Part shown: positions 24,789-33,531 of the stretch, piece by piece | How positions within the stretch are numbered: the stretch's first letter is position 1 | Layout: each line of letters begins with the position of its first letter | Virus record (IMG/VR): IMGVR_UViG_3300035698_018606 | Span: 1 to 47,866 of that record | DNA length: 47,866 bases | Strand: one strand, 5' to 3' | Source: a virus | The notes under the pieces: generated by a model | What the model was told of the DNA's origin: nothing | The model's input: the letters and a program-made list of their open reading frames with translations, nothing else | The model's database searches: none | Position numbers and translations under genes: made by a program

Positions 24789-26246
24789 ATGGCAGCAAAT
24801 AAGAAAGCTAAAAATTCAAGGGAACAAAAAAAGAGAGAAAGAGCAGTCCAAAGGAAGAAACAAAAACAAGCAAATAATCTTCAAACAAACCAAAACAATC
24901 AATCTTCGAAGGCTATTAGAACTCCTTTTCTGATCAAATCCACTAAAAAGATTGACAACCAGCTGTATGATATACGAGGAATGAAACCCCCTATCAAATT
25001 GATATTAGAACATCAATTGTCTCCTGGGGATGTGGTCACAGTAACAGCAGCCCTTCGTGATCTTCATTATCATTATCCTAATTTATTTATAACAGATGTA
25101 AGAACTTCCTGTGATGCTATATTTGAAGCCCACCCTAATATCACTAAAATATCAGATGGAGATCCTAGAGCTATTCGTATCAAATTAGATTATCCTTTAA
25201 TCCACGAATCGAATGAGGGAGGATTTCATTTTACACATGGGTGTATAGATGATTTAAACCAAAAATTAGGATTGAACATCTCTTTAACCAAGCTAAAAGG
25301 TGATATTCATATTAGTGATGTTGAAAAGTCTTGGTTTAGTCAGATCAAAGAATTGACTGGAAAAGAGCTTCCTTACTGGGTTATAGATGCTGGTTGTAAA
25401 ACAGATTATACCTGTAAATTATGGGAATTTGGAAGATATCAAGATGTGGTTAGTTCCCTTCCAGACATTACATTTGTTCAAATAGGATCTAAAGACGAAA
25501 ACCATATTCATAAGGATTTAAGAGGTGACAATGTCATTAATCTGATTGGTAAGACCGATATGAGGCAATTAATCCGTCTTATATACCATTCTTTCGGTGT
25601 TGTTACTCCTATTTCTTTACCAATGCATCTCGCTGCAGCTATTCCAATGCCTGATAAATATGGTAGAAATACTCGACCTTGCGTTGTTTTAGCAGGTGGA
25701 AGGGAACCTGCTGTTTGGGAAATGTACACAAATCATGCTTATCTACATTCTTGTGGTAAATTGCCTTGTTGTTCTGGGGGAGGTTGTTGGAAGAGTAGAA
25801 TTGAACCTATTGGGGACAAAGATCATAAAGATGCCGATTTATGTGTATATCCTGTTACTACAGATAGTGGTCAAGTTATACCTAAGTGCTTAGATATGAT
25901 AACAGTAGAAGATGTGGTTAGGTCAATAAAAGAATATTCTAATCCTGATTTACCTCCTGAAAGAGTTACAAAGCCTACCGAAAAAGACATTTTAGGCTGG
26001 GATGATGATCAATTAAAATCTTTATCTAGTAAGTACGGGATGTCCGATGAAGACAAGGAAAAACAGGGTAGAGATGCTTTAATTAACTTTTTAAGAGAAA
26101 AAAACGCATTTTCTTTTGAAGAAACTAAAAAAGAAACAGATAATAAGATAGAAGAAACGAAACAAGAGGACCAAGAGAAGAATATTCCTCATTTGCGATT
26201 GGTAAAGCCGGAAGATAATGAAATTCCTAAAGGAGAGGGAAAATAG
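24789..26246 (+). CDS. GT9 heptosyltransferase-like glycosyltransferase, 485 aa
   Basis: RBS AAGGAGGAG precedes the ATG. The basic N-terminus (about 1-45, NSREQKKRERAVQRKKQKQ) is followed by a GT-B core resembling the ADP-heptose:LPS heptosyltransferase family: SPGDVVTVTAALRDLHYHYP near residue 78, WVIDAGCKTDYTCKLWEFGR, and a C-terminal ISLPMHLAAAIPMP nucleotide-sugar loop. A Cys-rich insertion (SCGKLPCCSGGGC) and an acidic tail of about 90 residues are unusual. It starts the sugar cluster. The substrate is not proven; a heptose donor is suggested by the heptose kinase-like gene at 45304. Confidence 0.75.
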   Translation: MAANKKAKNSREQKKRERAVQRKKQKQANNLQTNQNNQSSKAIRTPFLIKSTKKIDNQLYDIRGMKPPIKLILEHQLSPGDVVTVTAALRDLHYHYPNLFITDVRTSCDAIFEAHPNITKISDGDPRAIRIKLDYPLIHESNEGGFHFTHGCIDDLNQKLGLNISLTKLKGDIHISDVEKSWFSQIKELTGKELPYWVIDAGCKTDYTCKLWEFGRYQDVVSSLPDITFVQIGSKDENHIHKDLRGDNVINLIGKTDMRQLIRLIYHSFGVVTPISLPMHLAAAIPMPDKYGRNTRPCVVLAGGREPAVWEMYTNHAYLHSCGKLPCCSGGGCWKSRIEPIGDKDHKDADLCVYPVTTDSGQVIPKCLDMITVEDVVRSIKEYSNPDLPPERVTKPTEKDILGWDDDQLKSLSSKYGMSDEDKEKQGRDALINFLREKNAFSFEETKKETDNKIEETKQEDQEKNIPHLRLVKPEDNEIPKGEGK

Positions 26247-27305
26247 ATGAAGATAGGTATCTTTTCTAAATTTGAAATGGCAGGTGGATCAGAGTTTAGA
26301 TGTGTAGAATTAGCAAATGGTTTAGTTGAATATTCTGATCATGAAGTTTATTTTCTGGTAGAGAAAACAAGGGTGTCCGATAAAATCCTTGAGAAATTAG
26401 ATCCTAAAGTTCATATCAGCATGGATTCAATGAATAATCCAGATATTTTCTATCATATGGATCATATCTTGGTAGTGAATACAGACAGTAAATATTTCAC
26501 TACGGTAGATTATTGGGAAGGTAAGTCAGATAGACATAGTAGTTTCATTGATTTGACTAAGATTAAAAGCATGTCTTTTTTATTCAATTTCATAGTAAGT
26601 CCTGCCCGTCATTTAGAACATGTCCAGCAAAAATGTAAAGATCTCAGATTACTTCCTACCAATGAACGTTTTTTCAAAGAGATAGACAAAAAAGACAAGC
26701 ATGAAAAGATTAAGCATTTTAATAAAATGATATTAGAAAGTCCTATAAATCCTGATACTGTTTCTGAATATAAATCTCCTTCTGATATTGTTAGAATAGG
26801 AAAGCATTCTAAAGGGTTGGGAAGTAAGTGGAACAAAGAACATCGAGATTTGATATTAGAGATCAATAAGAAATATGGGGAAGATAAGATTCAATGGGAT
26901 TTCATGGGTGGTGGTAAAGATTTTGTTAAATCAGTTCAAGATATTCCTAATGTTATATTGAGGAAAGAATTTTCTATTCCTGTTAAGGTTTATTTGTATG
27001 GTATTGACATATTCTTGTTTTATCCTGATTGGAAGAGGCAAGAACCTTGGTCTAGGGCAGTAGCAGAAGGTGTCATGAGTGGTTGTCCTGTACTGGCTAC
27101 CGATGCCGATGGTGGTAATAGGATGCAAGTAGAAAATTCATGCAATGGTTATTTGTGCAAGAATAATGATGACTTCATTGAAAAATTATCTTTGTTAATT
27201 GAAGACTCTGTACTATTAGATGGTATGAGAAGGCAATCAATAATAGATTCAAAGTGGTTTACTACAGAAAAGATAATAGAACGATTTTTGAATTTCATAA
27301 AGTAA
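26247..27305 (+). CDS. GT4-like glycosyltransferase (GT-B fold), 352 aa
   Basis: Starts directly after the previous stop. The N-terminus IGIFSKFEMAGGSEFRCVEL is a typical GT-B opening with a Gly-rich loop. The C-terminal half holds the donor site: WSRAVAEGVMSGCPVLATDA, with the E-x7-E-like arrangement and the G-x-P-V-L-A-T segment of GT4 enzymes, then GGNRMQVENSCNGYLCKN. Retaining GT4 enzymes transfer sugars from NDP donors to glycans, lipids or proteins. No membrane segment is visible. Acceptor unknown. Confidence 0.82.
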   Translation: MKIGIFSKFEMAGGSEFRCVELANGLVEYSDHEVYFLVEKTRVSDKILEKLDPKVHISMDSMNNPDIFYHMDHILVVNTDSKYFTTVDYWEGKSDRHSSFIDLTKIKSMSFLFNFIVSPARHLEHVQQKCKDLRLLPTNERFFKEIDKKDKHEKIKHFNKMILESPINPDTVSEYKSPSDIVRIGKHSKGLGSKWNKEHRDLILEINKKYGEDKIQWDFMGGGKDFVKSVQDIPNVILRKEFSIPVKVYLYGIDIFLFYPDWKRQEPWSRAVAEGVMSGCPVLATDADGGNRMQVENSCNGYLCKNNDDFIEKLSLLIEDSVLLDGMRRQSIIDSKWFTTEKIIERFLNFIK

Positions 27306-27322
27306 ATATTCTAGGAGAAATA

Positions 27323-27754
27323 ATGAAAACGATTTTTGAGTGCTTGGAGAATGGTGGCAGAGCGTGGTGCAAGGACAAGGAGCAAATTTTAACTGGCGAA
27401 GCAATAAGGAACAAGGCTTATGAAAGAAGGCTTGTTTTCACTAAAGACACAACCGACCTATCCAACTGGCGGCTTGAGCCAAAGGAAGAGCTTGGTTATG
27501 TGGACGCAAAACCATATGTGGACTGTGGTACGTGGTGGGTTGACTGCCCACAGTATGGGGCAATAAAGCTGTCCTACGCAACCGATCAAGCTAACTTCTC
27601 CGGCTACGTGTGGGAGGATGGCGAAGGCAAGGAGTACAAAGACAACAATTGCGTTAAATGGCGCGATAAGGATGGGTGCTTACGTCACTATGACTATGAT
27701 GCCGATTGCACTATCGAGCGTCCGAAGGCTGTGAGGTTTAAGAAATGCAAATAA
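27323..27754 (+). CDS. hypothetical protein, GC-richer gene, 143 aa
   Basis: The start is ATG 27323 with AGGAG at 27313-27317; a longer upstream frame would overlap the glycosyltransferase gene. The protein has many Trp and Cys residues (CGTWWVDCPQYGA, DNNCVKWRDKDGCLRHY). Its third-codon bases are visibly richer in G and C than those of its neighbours (AAG, GAG, GGC and TGC recur), which suggests recent acquisition. No family is recognised. It overlaps the next small gene by 10 bp. Confidence 0.65.
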   Translation: MKTIFECLENGGRAWCKDKEQILTGEAIRNKAYERRLVFTKDTTDLSNWRLEPKEELGYVDAKPYVDCGTWWVDCPQYGAIKLSYATDQANFSGYVWEDGEGKEYKDNNCVKWRDKDGCLRHYDYDADCTIERPKAVRFKKCK

Positions 27755-27939
27755 TAAGAGATTATATATGGGTTATACAAGTAAACCGTGGGGAAAGCTG
27801 GAGCATTTATGAGAGGGTAGATTCTAGATCAGAAGGAAGATTTTTTATTAGAAGAGCAAAATCACTTACAGAACAAGACTGTGGTTATTATGGTGATGGA
27901 GTTAAATTTAGACTGGTAAAATACATTGCCGAAAAGTGA
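27745..27939 (+). CDS. small hypothetical protein, 64 aa
   Basis: Overlaps the GC-richer gene by 10 bp; GAGG lies nine bases before the ATG. Predicted beta-rich (YIWVIQVNRGESWSIYERVD, KFRLVKYIAEK) with no metal or catalytic motif. It returns to the A+T-rich codon use of the phage, so it may be an original resident next to an acquired gene. The following 122 bp carry no gene. Confidence 0.5.
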   Translation: MQIIRDYIWVIQVNRGESWSIYERVDSRSEGRFFIRRAKSLTEQDCGYYGDGVKFRLVKYIAEK

Positions 27940-28061
27940 TTAAAAGATTTTAATTTTTACAATGAGCGATATACTAATATATGTTACAGCTTTTTATTTT
28001 TGTTATAAAGCTTCCTATTATCTAAAGGAAAAAAATTAGATTTTTTGAAAGGAGAAATAAA

Positions 28062-28538
28062 ATGAGTTGTCCAAGTAATTTATCAGAATTTGAACAACGT
28101 ATATGGTCATGGTCTATGAAAGCTCCTATCTATGAAAAAGGAGATATTATAGAGCATGAACGCCTTAATAAAGAGAATAGTGTTCTAAAATATGTTAAAG
28201 ATAATATGTACGTATATAGTGTTATGGAGTATGATAAATATTATGAAGAGATATTAGGAGATTGTGCATATGCTCATAATAGTACAAAAGTAAGATCGTT
28301 AGATACTGGAAAAGAAGATTATCAAACTCAGTATGCTCATGGGCTTATAGCAAGAGTTATTTTATTTCTTAAAAAAGAAGGTGCATTTAGTAAATTTAAT
28401 CCTCAATTAACTGATGCTGCTAAAGCTATATCATCATTAAGTGATGAGATATCACGCAGAGTAGAAGAACAAGAATTAGAAGAACAAGAGAGACTTCAAA
28501 GAGTAGATGACGCTAAACATGACCAAGAGGAAGAATAA
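28062..28538 (+). CDS. hypothetical helical protein, 158 aa
   Basis: Strong AAAGGAG before ATG 28062. Residues about 1-75 are mixed, with many Tyr; residues 90-115 are helical (LIARVILFLKKEGAFSKFN), and residues 120-158 form an acidic coiled coil (SSLSDEISRRVEEQELEEQE). The stop overlaps the next ATG by one base (TAATG), so it is coupled to the GT2-like gene. No family recognised. Confidence 0.62.
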   Translation: MSCPSNLSEFEQRIWSWSMKAPIYEKGDIIEHERLNKENSVLKYVKDNMYVYSVMEYDKYYEEILGDCAYAHNSTKVRSLDTGKEDYQTQYAHGLIARVILFLKKEGAFSKFNPQLTDAAKAISSLSDEISRRVEEQELEEQERLQRVDDAKHDQEEE

Positions 28539-29362
28539 TGGCTATATGGAATGATTGGAATTGGGACTTCTGGGATCCTGCTAATGATCCTGTTCCTGAT
28601 TCAGCTTCTAAGATGATTAAATTTAGGAAAATCTCACTTTGTACTACATGCATGAATCGACTGCATGACTTGATGATAACTTTACCTAAGAACATAATGG
28701 ATAATCAAGACTATCCTAATGTAGAATTTGTTTTACTCAATTATAACAGTCAAGACAAAATGGATAATTGGGTAAAAGACTATATGATGCCTCATATTGA
28801 AAGTGGTAAATTGGTATATTATTGCACTCGTGAACCTAAGTTTTATACTATGAGCCATTCTAGGAATGTTGCTTTTAAATTAGCTAGTGGAGATATTGTC
28901 AATAATTTAGATGCTGATAATTTCACTGGTAAAGGATTTGCTTCAACACTTAATAAAATGGCGGAAATAAGAACTAAAAAAGCAGCATTCAGTAAGGGCA
29001 AACGAATGATGCATGGTAGGATAGGATTCTACAAAGATGAATTTATGGAGTTAGGAGGATATGATGAGGATTTAGATAGTTATGGATTTGATGATCATAA
29101 TCTCTTATATAGGGCAATGGCTACAGGATGTAAATTGATGTGGTGGGGTTATTGGCAGAACCAATTTAGTGAAAGGATAGTTACTCCTCGTCAAGATAAG
29201 ATAAAGAACATGAAGAATAAAAATCGTAAAGAAACAGAAGAAGGCAACAAAAAAATAACATTTGATAAATTAGATAAAAAACAATTCATAGCTAATCAAG
29301 ATATTCATTGGGGACAAGCTTCCGTTGTTAAAAACTTTGGCGAAGAATTGATTTCAATATAA
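28538..29362 (+). CDS. GT2/GT7-like glycosyltransferase (GT-A fold), 274 aa
   Basis: Opens with a GT-A-like strand and loop (KISLCTTCMNRLHDLMITLP), followed by VEFVLLNYNSQDKM. A DxD metal-binding motif lies at residues 125-127 (NNLDADN). The acceptor-side motif GGYDEDLDSYGFDDHNLLYR at about 168-187 resembles galactosyltransferase-type (GT7) C-terminal segments. It would transfer a sugar from an NDP donor using Mn2+ or Mg2+. Coupled to the preceding gene by TAATG; followed by two small genes. Confidence 0.8.
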   Translation: MAIWNDWNWDFWDPANDPVPDSASKMIKFRKISLCTTCMNRLHDLMITLPKNIMDNQDYPNVEFVLLNYNSQDKMDNWVKDYMMPHIESGKLVYYCTREPKFYTMSHSRNVAFKLASGDIVNNLDADNFTGKGFASTLNKMAEIRTKKAAFSKGKRMMHGRIGFYKDEFMELGGYDEDLDSYGFDDHNLLYRAMATGCKLMWWGYWQNQFSERIVTPRQDKIKNMKNKNRKETEEGNKKITFDKLDKKQFIANQDIHWGQASVVKNFGEELISI

Positions 29363-29370
29363 GGAAATAC

Positions 29371-29700
29371 ATGCTACTCTTAGGGAATTCAGATATTAAT
29401 ATATTCAAAGATGGGATAGAAACAGAAGAATCTATCTCTTTTCAATTGTTTTATATGTTTAAAAATAATTCTTATTTGTGGATTCAATTCCCTCATAATA
29501 GATATCCAATTCCCATGGATCAAATTAATCCTCAAAAAAATCTTTATATTATAGATCCTTTGGGTCGTCATTTTAGATGTGAAGGAATAAGCGTAGCAGT
29601 TCATTTTGAAACTTTAGTTGATAAATGTAATGAAATTTTGAACCATTTTAATTCCAAAGGAGAAGTAAATGAAAATGAAGAAAGAAGTAGTAACACTTAA
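29371..29700 (+). CDS. hypothetical protein, 109 aa
   Basis: ATG 29371 with AAGGAAA upstream. Beta-rich first half (LLLGNSDINIFKDGIE, YLWIQFPHNRYPIPM) and a short helical C-terminus (FETLVDKCNEILNHFNSKGE). The last 32 bases overlap the start of the co-chaperonin gene in another frame, and that gene's RBS lies within this reading frame. No known motif. Confidence 0.55.
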   Translation: MLLLGNSDINIFKDGIETEESISFQLFYMFKNNSYLWIQFPHNRYPIPMDQINPQKNLYIIDPLGRHFRCEGISVAVHFETLVDKCNEILNHFNSKGEVNENEERSSNT

Positions 29701-29956
29701 GCCACGTAATGATATGGTAGTATTAGAAGTCCAAGAATTGAAAACTACTACACTTGAACTCCCCGAAGGAGTTAAGAAAAATTCAGCAGACACAAAGACT
29801 TTTGTAGTCGAAGTTGGGAAAATGGTTAAAGATTTAAATGCAGGGGATGAAGTCATTGTAGTGACCGATGCCAGAATTAGGGAATATACTATTTACGGTG
29901 GTAAATTTATAGTGGCTCCTCAGTCTTGTATTATAGGCATTGTTAATCGTAAGTGA
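29669..29956 (+). CDS. GroES-like co-chaperonin (Cpn10), 95 aa
   Basis: VTLKPRNDMVVLEVQELKTT, an LELPEGVKK mobile-loop region, and VGKMVKDLNAGDEVIVV follow the Cpn10 layout: an N-terminal barrel strand, a mobile loop that binds GroEL, and a barrel core. The length (95 aa) is that of bacterial GroES. T4 gp31 and RB49 CocO are functional precedents: phage co-chaperonins that adapt host GroEL to fold the large capsid protein. Its place inside a sugar cluster is odd. RBS AAAGGAGA. Confidence 0.8.
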   Translation: MKMKKEVVTLKPRNDMVVLEVQELKTTTLELPEGVKKNSADTKTFVVEVGKMVKDLNAGDEVIVVTDARIREYTIYGGKFIVAPQSCIIGIVNRK

Positions 29957-29965
29957 GGAGTTCAA

Positions 29966-30607
29966 ATGGATCTTTATAATGTCTTATGTGATTACCATAT
30001 TTGTTACTATAAACCTGATTTCTTTGATTATGTATTAGATGTAGGAGCTAGTAGAGGTTAATTTACTGCTCCTTTTTTGAAAGAACATCCTAATACAAAA
30101 TCTTATTGTTTTGAACCTTGCAAAGAGAACTATGAAGCTCTATGTTCTGCTTTTCCTGATTCTTCTATTCATAATTATTGTTTAGGTGATAATACTCCTC
30201 TTTACATGAATCTTAGAAGTATTGATTCTCATTACTTTACAGAAGCTGCTGTGGACGGTAGTTATGCAGTAGAATCAAAAAGATTAAATGAATTGGTTGA
30301 TTTAATCGATGTGGATATGAACAAGAAAACATTATTTATTATTGATACCGAGGGAGGGGAACGATTTCTTATAGACCATAAACCAAGTGAAGAAATAATG
30401 AAGCAAAGCACTCATCTAGGTTTAGAAATTCATTACCCTAATAACAGTAGAAAGTTTAAGCATTTTAACGAGTTCCCTTCTCTCGTTACTTATTTAGAAT
30501 GGATGAGAGATACTTTTTCAGAAACTCATCATGTTCATTTTAATAACTTCTGTCCCACAAGTGGACTAGGAATTTTTGTATTAGCTAGAAAGGTCGAGAA
30601 TGTTTGA
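29966..30607 (+). pseudogene. FkbM-type methyltransferase interrupted by an in-frame TAA
   Basis: A gene with a good RBS (GAGGAG) begins at ATG 29966 and reads YVLDVGASRG, then hits TAA at 30059-30061. The same frame then continues FTAPFLKEHPNTKSYCFEP and DTEGGERFL to the stop at 30607, with no further interruption. The S-adenosylmethionine loop is therefore split exactly after its Gly. One substitution (for example TAT to TAA) explains it. FkbM enzymes O-methylate sugars. Restart at the internal TTG 30077 would lack the SAM loop. It may be inactive, read through, or a sequencing error. Confidence 0.75.
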
Positions 30608-31226
30608 TAAAGAACATTACATGAAGTGCCTCCATCCAAACGAAAAGGATAATGAGTTTTGGAAATCTGATGAAACATACACAGCATTCCAAGAAAATTA
30701 TGACATATGTAAGGAGTTTAATCCTCAATCTATTGTAGAAATAGGTGTAAGGTATGGATACTCTGCTTATGCTTATCTAAGTGCTTGCCCTACAGCCCAT
30801 TACTATGGGTTTGATTTAACTACAGGAAATCGTCGTAGTGGTGGAGTGCGATCAACGGACACATTACCTTATGTCAAAGAAACTTTAAAAAAGCATTTCC
30901 CAAAATCACAAGTCAAATTGTTCTATAAAAATTCCCAGCTTTGTACTTTGTTAAAAGAATTTGATGAGCCTATTGACTTTTTCCATGTTGATGGTAATCA
31001 TAGTGTAAATGGATGTTTCCATGATCTAGTTGTAGCTCTTTACACTGTCAAAGAAGGTGGAATCATTCTTGTAGATGACATTACAAATCATTTAGTTAAA
31101 CAAGGGACTAAACTATTTTGTGATATATTCCAGTATAATCTGAAGGATGTTGACTTCAGAGATACTAAAAAAGGTGACTGCATCATCACTACTGGGAACA
31201 CTCCATATGAAGGAGCTACTTGTTAA
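30600..31226 (+). CDS. class I SAM-dependent methyltransferase, 208 aa
   Basis: Overlaps the interrupted gene by 8 bp. Motif I appears as SIVEIGVRYGYSAYAYLS, followed by HYYGFDLTTG (motif II acidic residue) and IDFFHVDGNHSVNGCFHD, with GGIILVDDI ending the Rossmann core. This resembles the methyltransferase-24/TylF group, which acts on sugars or small polyketide-sugar substrates. It would methylate a hydroxyl of a transferred sugar. Acceptor not determined. Confidence 0.78.
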   Translation: MFDKEHYMKCLHPNEKDNEFWKSDETYTAFQENYDICKEFNPQSIVEIGVRYGYSAYAYLSACPTAHYYGFDLTTGNRRSGGVRSTDTLPYVKETLKKHFPKSQVKLFYKNSQLCTLLKEFDEPIDFFHVDGNHSVNGCFHDLVVALYTVKEGGIILVDDITNHLVKQGTKLFCDIFQYNLKDVDFRDTKKGDCIITTGNTPYEGATC

Positions 31227-31411
31227 TGCATACTTTTACAGCAGAATTGAAATTTAAAATAGGGCAGGAAATTTGTTTATATGATGACATTAAATCTTGG
31301 GTAACTGGGATTCATATCACAAAAGAAGATGTTAAATATGAATGTGCTTGGTTTCATAATGGAGATAGAAAAACTGCGTATGTAAGTGAGTTCGAGATAA
31401 AGGATAAATAA
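31226..31411 (+). CDS. small SH3-like protein, 61 aa
   Basis: AGGAG (31211-31215) can serve either TTG 31220 or ATG 31226; ATG is preferred because it gives the usual TAATG overlap with the upstream stop. All-beta pattern (FKIGQEICLYDD, SWVTGIHITKEDVKYECAWF, KTAYVSEFEIKDK) suggests a small SH3-like barrel. The next ATG follows its stop directly. Function unknown. Confidence 0.6.
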   Translation: MHTFTAELKFKIGQEICLYDDIKSWVTGIHITKEDVKYECAWFHNGDRKTAYVSEFEIKDK

Positions 31412-32944
31412 ATGAAGAATGTCATGGTGGCTAATTTTCAAGATAAGAAAACTAATAGTGCTAAGCAGTATTCTCTTGATAAATTACAACTAGAACTTAA
31501 AGCTCAGATAGAGAATAGCATTAACATGGGGTGGAATCATAAGGATATATGGGTTGTTACTAACTTCCCATTTTCTTTTATGGGAGTTAATGCTTTCTAT
31601 CTTCCACTTAATCAAGATTGCTTGACTGGTAGTAAGAGTTTTGTTGTAAGAGAATTATTCCGCCATGACATGATGAAAGAAACTGTTTGGATACATGATT
31701 TAGATGCTTGGCAATGTTCTCCTTTTCATTTTCCTGAGATTAAACATGTTGGTGCTGCTCAATATAGTAGACCTAAATTTAATGGTGGGAGCATGTTTTA
31801 TAGTCCTGAATCTCAATATATAATTGAAGAAGTATGTGATAGGTTAGAACGAAACAGAGAAGCTAGGGAAGAACCTACAATTGATTATGTGTTCAAAGAG
31901 TTGTTTAAAGATGGAGTCACTATTCTTAATCCTACTTGGAATCTAGGGTGTTCGGGTTATGCTAAAAGATGGATACACAGTGAAAAACCTATTAAAGTAG
32001 TTCACTTCCATCCATTAAATCGGATAGCATGGGACACTCATACCAGGAATAGGAATAACATTAGTAATGAAGCTTCCATTTCTAATGAACTGCAAAATCT
32101 GTTCATTAAATATTTTGGGGATAGTATTAAGAAATACACTTATGAAGATAAAGGAGATCCTTTCCAGTTAAGAACAAACTGGACAGGGACAAGGTATGAA
32201 GATATTGATTATGATTATAAGGAAGAAAAGAAGGAAACAATAATGGAAAAATCTCAGCATAAAAAATGCATGAACACCGAATTATATGATCTATTTAATA
32301 ACTTTCCTATGTCTAAATTATTCGATAGACATTTATTATCAGAATTGATAAATGATAGCATAGGATTAAGTCTGAATGTAAGGACTTTAAAAATAGATGA
32401 TAAGAAGGTAGTTGATTGCTGGGGTGGGGTTAGATGCAAACAATACCCTCAAGAACTTGCTGGATTACTTTCCTTTATGTATACTGTCAAAGATCAAATA
32501 GATTCTTACTTAGAAATAGGAACAGAAAGAGGAGGAACTTTCTTTACAGTGGACAGCTTCCTTAGACGAATCAATTCTAAATTTAAATACAGCTACGGAA
32601 TTGACATAAGCGATAAGATAATCACTAAACATAATTACCATGGGTACACTTCTAAATTCCCTACTTGTGTATTTGAAAAGATAGATTCTAAGAATTTAGA
32701 AGTAGGAAAAGGATTTGATTTCTGCCTTATTGATGGGGATCATTCTTATGAAGGTGTGAAAAGAGATTATGAAAAAGTAAAAGATCACTGTAAATTTATT
32801 GCTTTCCATGATCTTCAATTAAAAGGTTGTGGGGTAAGTCAATTGTGGGGAGAAATAAAACAAGAATATCATCATACAGAATTTATTAATGAAGATTTGG
32901 AAAGGTTCCCCGAACCGATTGGAATAGGAGTTATTTGGAAATGA
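31412..32944 (+). CDS. fusion: GT-A-like N-terminal domain + SAM methyltransferase, 510 aa
   Basis: Residues about 1-270 resemble a nucleotide-sugar transferase: KDIWVVTNFPFSFMG, a D-x-D motif in VWIHDLDAWQ, then GGSMFYSPESQYIIEE. Residues about 290-510 form a class I methyltransferase: YLEIGTERGGTFF (SAM loop), YSYGIDIS, FDFCLIDGDHSYEGVKRDYE and KFIAFHDLQL. The MEKSQHKKC stretch at about 281 could be the linker or an internal start. Linking transferase and methyltransferase suggests immediate capping of the added sugar. The first assignment is weaker than the second. Confidence 0.65.
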   Translation: MKNVMVANFQDKKTNSAKQYSLDKLQLELKAQIENSINMGWNHKDIWVVTNFPFSFMGVNAFYLPLNQDCLTGSKSFVVRELFRHDMMKETVWIHDLDAWQCSPFHFPEIKHVGAAQYSRPKFNGGSMFYSPESQYIIEEVCDRLERNREAREEPTIDYVFKELFKDGVTILNPTWNLGCSGYAKRWIHSEKPIKVVHFHPLNRIAWDTHTRNRNNISNEASISNELQNLFIKYFGDSIKKYTYEDKGDPFQLRTNWTGTRYEDIDYDYKEEKKETIMEKSQHKKCMNTELYDLFNNFPMSKLFDRHLLSELINDSIGLSLNVRTLKIDDKKVVDCWGGVRCKQYPQELAGLLSFMYTVKDQIDSYLEIGTERGGTFFTVDSFLRRINSKFKYSYGIDISDKIITKHNYHGYTSKFPTCVFEKIDSKNLEVGKGFDFCLIDGDHSYEGVKRDYEKVKDHCKFIAFHDLQLKGCGVSQLWGEIKQEYHHTEFINEDLERFPEPIGIGVIWK

Positions 32945-33531
32945 GAAAAATATTTATAGATGCTGGTTGTAATAATGGGGACACAATAAAACTTTTCCTT
33001 AGCGGTGGAATGCTTCCTGATATTAAGAATCCTTCTGAGTATGAGATTTTTGCTTTTGATGTGAATGAAGATTTTAGATTTCCTGTTCATGATATGCTTA
33101 ATAAATATGGGGCTAAAGGAGAGTTTTTCCATAAAGCAGTTTATGTTCATAATGGTTCTATTAATTGTATGATGACCCATGATAATTCTGTGTCTTCTTC
33201 TATCATAACAAGAGATAATAAGACTTCTAAATACTATTTTGATCATGATGAAAATGTTGCTTGTATTGATTTTAGTAAATGGATAGAAGATACTTTTGAT
33301 AAGAATGATGAGATTATTCTTAAGATGGACATTGAAGGTGCAGAATTCCATGTATTACCAAAGATGATGGAAGAATCTACTATGTTATATGTGAATCAAT
33401 TAGTAATTGAATTTCACCATGGATGGAAGAAATATGGTTTAAAATCTACTCGTTATTGGTACTCATTATTAAAAGATACTATTGTAACTTATTGTAATTA
33501 CTTTAAAATCAAAGTTAAGGAATATGTATAA
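32941..33531 (+). CDS. FkbM family methyltransferase, 196 aa
   Basis: The start is ATG 32941, overlapping the preceding TGA (ATGA). SAM loop IFIDAGCNNGDTIKLF, acidic residue in FAFDVNEDF, and the diagnostic FkbM signature LKMDIEGAEFHVLPKM near residue 125, then QLVIEFHHGWK. FkbM enzymes transfer methyl groups to sugar hydroxyls. It is an intact counterpart to the interrupted FkbM gene at 29966. It overlaps the next gene by one base. Confidence 0.85.
   Translation: MRKIFIDAGCNNGDTIKLFLSGGMLPDIKNPSEYEIFAFDVNEDFRFPVHDMLNKYGAKGEFFHKAVYVHNGSINCMMTHDNSVSSSIITRDNKTSKYYFDHDENVACIDFSKWIEDTFDKNDEIILKMDIEGAEFHVLPKMMEESTMLYVNQLVIEFHHGWKKYGLKSTRYWYSLLKDTIVTYCNYFKIKVKEYV

Noticed and set aside
27940-28061. 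Terminator or promoter in the 122-bp gap
   Set aside because: A 6-bp inverted repeat (AGCTTT/AAAGCT) with a long loop and scattered TATA-like strings do not reach a credible threshold.
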